This document shows positions 60,697 through 64,000 of a DNA stretch of 64,000 nucleotides, one piece after another; the stretch's first letter is position 1; the number at the start of each line of letters is the position of its first letter. The notes under the pieces are model-generated. The model was not told where the DNA came from and did no database searches. It saw nothing but the letters and a program-made list of their open reading frames with translations. Origin of the DNA: Brachybacterium timonense (GTDB lineage Bacteria > Actinomycetota > Actinomycetes > Actinomycetales > Dermabacteraceae); the NCBI RefSeq assembly GCF_900258505.1, contig NZ_LT984895.1, forward strand, positions 2,250,479 through 2,314,478, given 5' to 3'. Both the position numbers and the translations under genes were made by a program.

Positions 60697-62672
60697 TGCA
60701 CCCGCTCCACAGTCAGCGTACGGTCACCGATCGCGAGGCCGGCGCCATCGGGCAACGCAACCGGGGTGTCCGCGGCGAGCGCCTCGCGTTCACCATCCTC
60801 ACGGGTGATGGCCGATCCGTTGGTCGAGCCGAGGTCGGTAACCATCACGTCCTCACCCGTGGGATCCACGCGCAGATGGGTCTTCGAGACCGAACGCGTG
60901 GAGTCTTTGACGACGAACCGCTCATCCCCCTCCTCACGCGCGGCTGGATTACGGCCAACCACCACGGGGCGATCGACGGTGGTCTCGGTGCCATCGTCGG
61001 CCACGAGTCGGATGCGGAGCCGAGGCCGTGGGTGTGCCGCAGGTGACAGGCGCGTCGCTTCGAGGTCCTCGTCCTCGTCCTCGAGGCTGCTGAGGTCCGG
61101 TCGGGTGTGCTCGTCGATGTCAGAGGCCAGACGCGTGGCCTCGTCGACCCCCGCATCGACCCCAGTGCTGTTCCGCGGTTCCGGCGCGTGCATCGCGGGC
61201 GGCGCGGGAGTGTGAGCGGTCGGTTCCGGCACGCTGCTCGCCTGCTGTGCTGGGGTCACGCTCGAGTGTGGCGCGGGGACCTGAGCTGCAGGGTGTTCCG
61301 TGCTCTGCTGCATGGGGGCCGCCGGGCTCGGTTCGACGTCGACAACCGGTGGCTGCCAGGAGCCTGCCTCAGCCGCCGGAGAACCGGTGTCCCACGCCGA
61401 TGCTGGCGGGCCCCAGTTCGGCGACGGTGCCGAGGTCTGCTCGTGCGGGGCAGATGCCGGTGCTGGCTGTGCGTCCCCCACGGGCGCGGCCGACGGGGCA
61501 GCAAACCCAGTGGGCCCCGGTGCAGGCTGCCCGGAACCGTACGGGGAGACTGGGTGCGCCTGCCCGGTTGCCTGCACCGGGCTGTGTCCTGGCGGCGGCG
61601 CCTGCCACGCATGCTGCTCGGTGGGCTGTGGCGCGGGGTGACCCTGCTCCTGCTGAGCCGGCGCTGGTTCAGCGGGCGCCCACGAGGTATCCACCGCTGC
61701 GGCGGGCGCCGGCTTGTGTGTCTGCTGTCCGTTCCAGGCTGCGCCCGGTGTGGCGAGCAGGTTGTCATGTGCCTGGACCTCGACAGAGCTCTGCCCCAGG
61801 TACTCCGAAGCGTCAGGGCGTTCGAAGTCGTCGGGACGAGGATGCATCGGATTGCGTCCGCTGCGTACGTCGGTCACGACGGCGCCCACTGCACGATCGT
61901 GGAAGCCTCGCAGCACCTTGCGGGGGTCGAAGAAGATCGACAGAGCCATCAGCCACGGGATCACGCCGTACAGGGCCCACCGTCCGAGCGACCGACCGAA
62001 GCCGATCGGGCCGCCCTGCTCAGTGCGTGTGACGCGTAGTCCCATGATGAGTTTGCCGAGCGTGAAGCCCTTGGCGCCCAGGAGCCACCACATGACCACC
62101 GTGTAGGCAGCGGGCACCGCCGCACCGACGCCCACGAGGATTTGCGCGAGCAGCCCGGCCTTGTCCTGCACAAGGATCAGCGTGATCCCAATGGTCATCG
62201 GGACCATCACGATGGTGCCGATCACTGTGTCGATAACCGCAGCGAGCAGACGCTTGAGCACGCTCGCAGGCTCGCAACCATCCAGGGGGTAGCCGAGCTC
62301 CCCGGTGCGCGGCGATGAGCCGTCGTCGGCAGAACCGTTGGCCGGCTGCGAAGCGGTGTGCGGTTGCTGAGTGGCCATCAGCTGATCGTACTGCTCCTGC
62401 GTGCGCAGGGCCGTGGCACCGGGGTTCTTCGGCGCCAGGGCGTCAGAGCTGAGCAGCTGGACTCCGGTGTCCGACGCTTTCTCCTGCGCATTCTCCTCAG
62501 GCGCACGCCCCAGGTCTCGGGACCGTGCCTTGGGAGTGGACGACCAGGCTCCCGGTGCGTCGGTGGCCCGTTTCTCATACGGCGACTCCTGGTACCGCGC
62601 ACCGCATTCACCACAGATCACAGCGCTTTCGGACAGCAGCGTCCCGCAGGTGCTGCAGTACCGCGTGCTCAT
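60693..62672 (-). CDS. RDD membrane protein with zinc ribbon and FHA domain
   Basis: A protein of 659 residues with three parts. A zinc ribbon is at 6-23 (CSTC and CGEC). An RDD domain is at about 133-270, with three helices (LLAAVIDTVIGTIVMVPMTIG, GVGAAVPAAYTVVMWWLLG, WALYGVIPWLMALSIFF) and the typical GKLIMGLRV. A Pro/Ala/Gln-rich linker follows. The C-terminal FHA domain (about 560-659) has VVVGRNP, SVSKTHLRV and GSTNGSAI. The ATG at 62672 is chosen: it follows GAGG and overlaps the transglutaminase-fold gene stop. It places a phosphothreonine reader at the membrane. Confidence 0.85.
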   Translation of the reverse strand: MSTRYCSTCGTLLSESAVICGECGARYQESPYEKRATDAPGAWSSTPKARSRDLGRAPEENAQEKASDTGVQLLSSDALAPKNPGATALRTQEQYDQLMATQQPHTASQPANGSADDGSSPRTGELGYPLDGCEPASVLKRLLAAVIDTVIGTIVMVPMTIGITLILVQDKAGLLAQILVGVGAAVPAAYTVVMWWLLGAKGFTLGKLIMGLRVTRTEQGGPIGFGRSLGRWALYGVIPWLMALSIFFDPRKVLRGFHDRAVGAVVTDVRSGRNPMHPRPDDFERPDASEYLGQSSVEVQAHDNLLATPGAAWNGQQTHKPAPAAAVDTSWAPAEPAPAQQEQGHPAPQPTEQHAWQAPPPGHSPVQATGQAHPVSPYGSGQPAPGPTGFAAPSAAPVGDAQPAPASAPHEQTSAPSPNWGPPASAWDTGSPAAEAGSWQPPVVDVEPSPAAPMQQSTEHPAAQVPAPHSSVTPAQQASSVPEPTAHTPAPPAMHAPEPRNSTGVDAGVDEATRLASDIDEHTRPDLSSLEDEDEDLEATRLSPAAHPRPRLRIRLVADDGTETTVDRPVVVGRNPAAREEGDERFVVKDSTRSVSKTHLRVDPTGEDVMVTDLGSTNGSAITREDGEREALAADTPVALPDGAGLAIGDRTLTVERVQ

Positions 62673-64000
62673 CGGGCACCCCCCATCCTCCAGCGTCGGC
62701 GCGACCGTTTCTGCGCACTCGCCCCGGCGCGGCGCCGACGCACGGCCTGAGCTCGTCGCTCGACCGACGCTCTCTCCTTCATGATGTTCTTGGATCGCTT
62801 GCGCTCCGCCCGCTGGGCCGAGCGGCGCCGACGGAACGACTTCAGCGACAGCAGGGCCCGTAACCGCCGATGCCACGACACCGAGGACGCCATGCTACGG
62901 CGTGCTGCCATGACGTCATTCCAATACTCGTCGGCCGCTGCTGGAGCTAGATCGTGCGGACCGAAGGTGGCCCGGTCGGCGCGACCTGCCAAGAGGAACG
63001 CACGTGCACCGGGGATGTCCGCATCCACCGTGGCCGCGATCTCCGCGCGGGTCGCCACCGGATCAGGTCTTCGTCCCATATCGGTGAGCAGATCAAGGAT
63101 CTCATCCCAGCCACCGTCCACGCGGTCGGCCACACTGTCCCGACCGCGCCTCTGCCGACGCCGCCACCATTTCGCGGTCGCTACGGCGATCACGAACAGG
63201 GTGAACAGCAGCAGCGGGGTGAGCGCGATCGCTGTGTACACCACCCAGGCCGCGGTCTCCTGCGGCTCCTCCGGCGGCTCGGGTGCGTCATCGCTCATCG
63301 CACCCGGCGGTGGCGAAGGCGGTTCTGCTGGCGGCGGCGGTGGCTGCGCAACCTGGGGGCGTGGCTTCTCGATCTTCTTCGGTTCGGGCTGAACGGGATC
63401 GTCGTCGTTGTCCGGAGCAGCATCGAACCGTACCCAGCCAATGTCGGTGAACGCCACCTCCACCCAGGCCGTTACATCATCACCGGTGATCGTCGCATTA
63501 CCGTCGGTGCCGGCTGGCACCTCGAAGCCCATGACCACCCGTGCCGGAATGTCGATCTCCCGGGCGAGCACCGCAGCGAGCACCGCATACTGCTCCTCGT
63601 CGCCGATCTTCCCCTTCGGGTAGTCATCCGCCTTGTTCTTGTCGAATGCACCCTCTTCGAACATGGCGCTGAGCCGCGACAGGCTGTGCCCGGACAGCGA
63701 CGCCGGCTCGTTCTCGATGCCGTGGGAGTAGTACGCGTCCTGCTTGAGGCTGCGCAGCAGGTTCTGGAACTTCTCCATATCGGAGTCAGAAGTCCCCATC
63801 CACTCATCGGCGAGCTGCCCGAACTCGGAGGGCACGGCCGCGTTCTCGGGCATGCGCGCTTCGATGTTCGCATCGAACGTCGCACTGCGCTGCTGCTCAG
63901 CTGTCGGATCACTGTAGGGCTCGTACTCCAGCTCGTAGGAGTCACCCTCGGCAAGGTGCCCGGCCTGCACGGCCGTCTGCGTCATGTCGTTGAGGTACAG
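62669..64000 (-). CDS. Transglutaminase-fold membrane protein, N-terminus beyond window
   Basis: The frame stays open to base 64000, so the visible 443 residues are the C-terminal part of a larger TgpA-like protein whose N-terminal helices are outside. The fold is seen in DEEQYAVLAAVLAREIDIPARVVMGF and TAWVEVAFTDIGWVRFDAAP. In active enzymes these read GxCEQ and HAWVE; here Cys is Glu and His is Thr, so catalysis is unlikely. A Pro-rich linker, one membrane helix (AWVVYTAIALTPLLLFTLFVIAVA) and a very basic cytoplasmic tail follow. It is the first visible gene of the phospho-signalling run. Neighbouring MoxR and DUF58 genes are commonly found upstream of such proteins but are outside the window. 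Confidence 0.8.
   Translation of the reverse strand: MYLNDMTQTAVQAGHLAEGDSYELEYEPYSDPTAEQQRSATFDANIEARMPENAAVPSEFGQLADEWMGTSDSDMEKFQNLLRSLKQDAYYSHGIENEPASLSGHSLSRLSAMFEEGAFDKNKADDYPKGKIGDEEQYAVLAAVLAREIDIPARVVMGFEVPAGTDGNATITGDDVTAWVEVAFTDIGWVRFDAAPDNDDDPVQPEPKKIEKPRPQVAQPPPPPAEPPSPPPGAMSDDAPEPPEEPQETAAWVVYTAIALTPLLLFTLFVIAVATAKWWRRRQRRGRDSVADRVDGGWDEILDLLTDMGRRPDPVATRAEIAATVDADIPGARAFLLAGRADRATFGPHDLAPAAADEYWNDVMAARRSMASSVSWHRRLRALLSLKSFRRRRSAQRAERKRSKNIMKERASVERRAQAVRRRRAGASAQKRSRRRWRMGGAR

Overview
The window is high-G+C DNA carrying only chromosomal housekeeping and envelope genes. SdhCDAB, acyl-CoA carboxylase with an epsilon subunit, WXG100 proteins, PASTA-less Ser/Thr kinase signalling, many GTG starts and many apparently leaderless promoters all point to an actinobacterium, most likely a member of the Micrococcales. 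A Dermabacteraceae-like organism is a guess from general resemblance. Gene order in the middle (purEK, birA-accDE-maf-accA, lpdA-like, PNP-phosphosugar mutase, deoA-cdd, sdhCDAB) resembles the corresponding block of Mycobacterium tuberculosis, so this is a conserved backbone and not an island. No insertion sequence, phage gene, CRISPR array or rRNA was seen.

Layout. 1-4.8 kb: end of a cell-surface polysaccharide locus (Wzx-like flippase, GT4 glycosyltransferase, and a WbpB/WbpE/WbpD-like trio that would make a 2,3-diacetamido sugar nucleotide). 4.9-11 kb: purE, purK, a two-component system, a class III adenylate cyclase and birA, all on the minus strand. 11.1-17.3 kb: acyl-CoA carboxylase genes accD, accE and accA, with a DUF885 protein and maf between them. 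17.3-33.6 kb: quinone-reductase-like flavoprotein, then nucleoside uptake and salvage: PNP, phosphosugar mutase, deoC, deoA, cdd and a complete BmpA-type nucleoside ABC transporter, plus a P-loop kinase-Nudix fusion, a DUF2330 membrane protein and an M20 amidohydrolase. 33.6-38.5 kb: mannose-1-phosphate guanylyltransferase diverging from sdhCDAB. 38.6-46.6 kb: exonuclease III, folD, glyA, murB, two MaoC dehydratases, rpmG, three tRNA genes (Met, Thr, Tyr) and yajQ.

46.6-64 kb is the most interesting part: a type VII secretion locus. It has five WXG100 proteins (two duplicated pairs and one single), an EssC-like ATPase with an N-terminal FHA domain, and a dense phospho-signalling module made of a Ser/Thr kinase, a PP2C phosphatase, three further FHA proteins (one with a predicted DNA-binding domain) and a transglutaminase-fold membrane protein that lacks the expected catalytic Cys and His. 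The module is arranged mostly with overlapping start and stop codons, so it is probably one transcript.

Main new observation: each of the three WXG100 transcription units is preceded by the same 20-bp box, read on the plus strand as GCGATGGGGA-N4-TMCCCA, lying 19-20 bp upstream of a TAGNGT -10 element. This looks like the operator of a dedicated regulator of WXG100 substrates. The FHA-wHTH protein in the same locus is the obvious candidate, which would link Ser/Thr kinase signalling to substrate expression.
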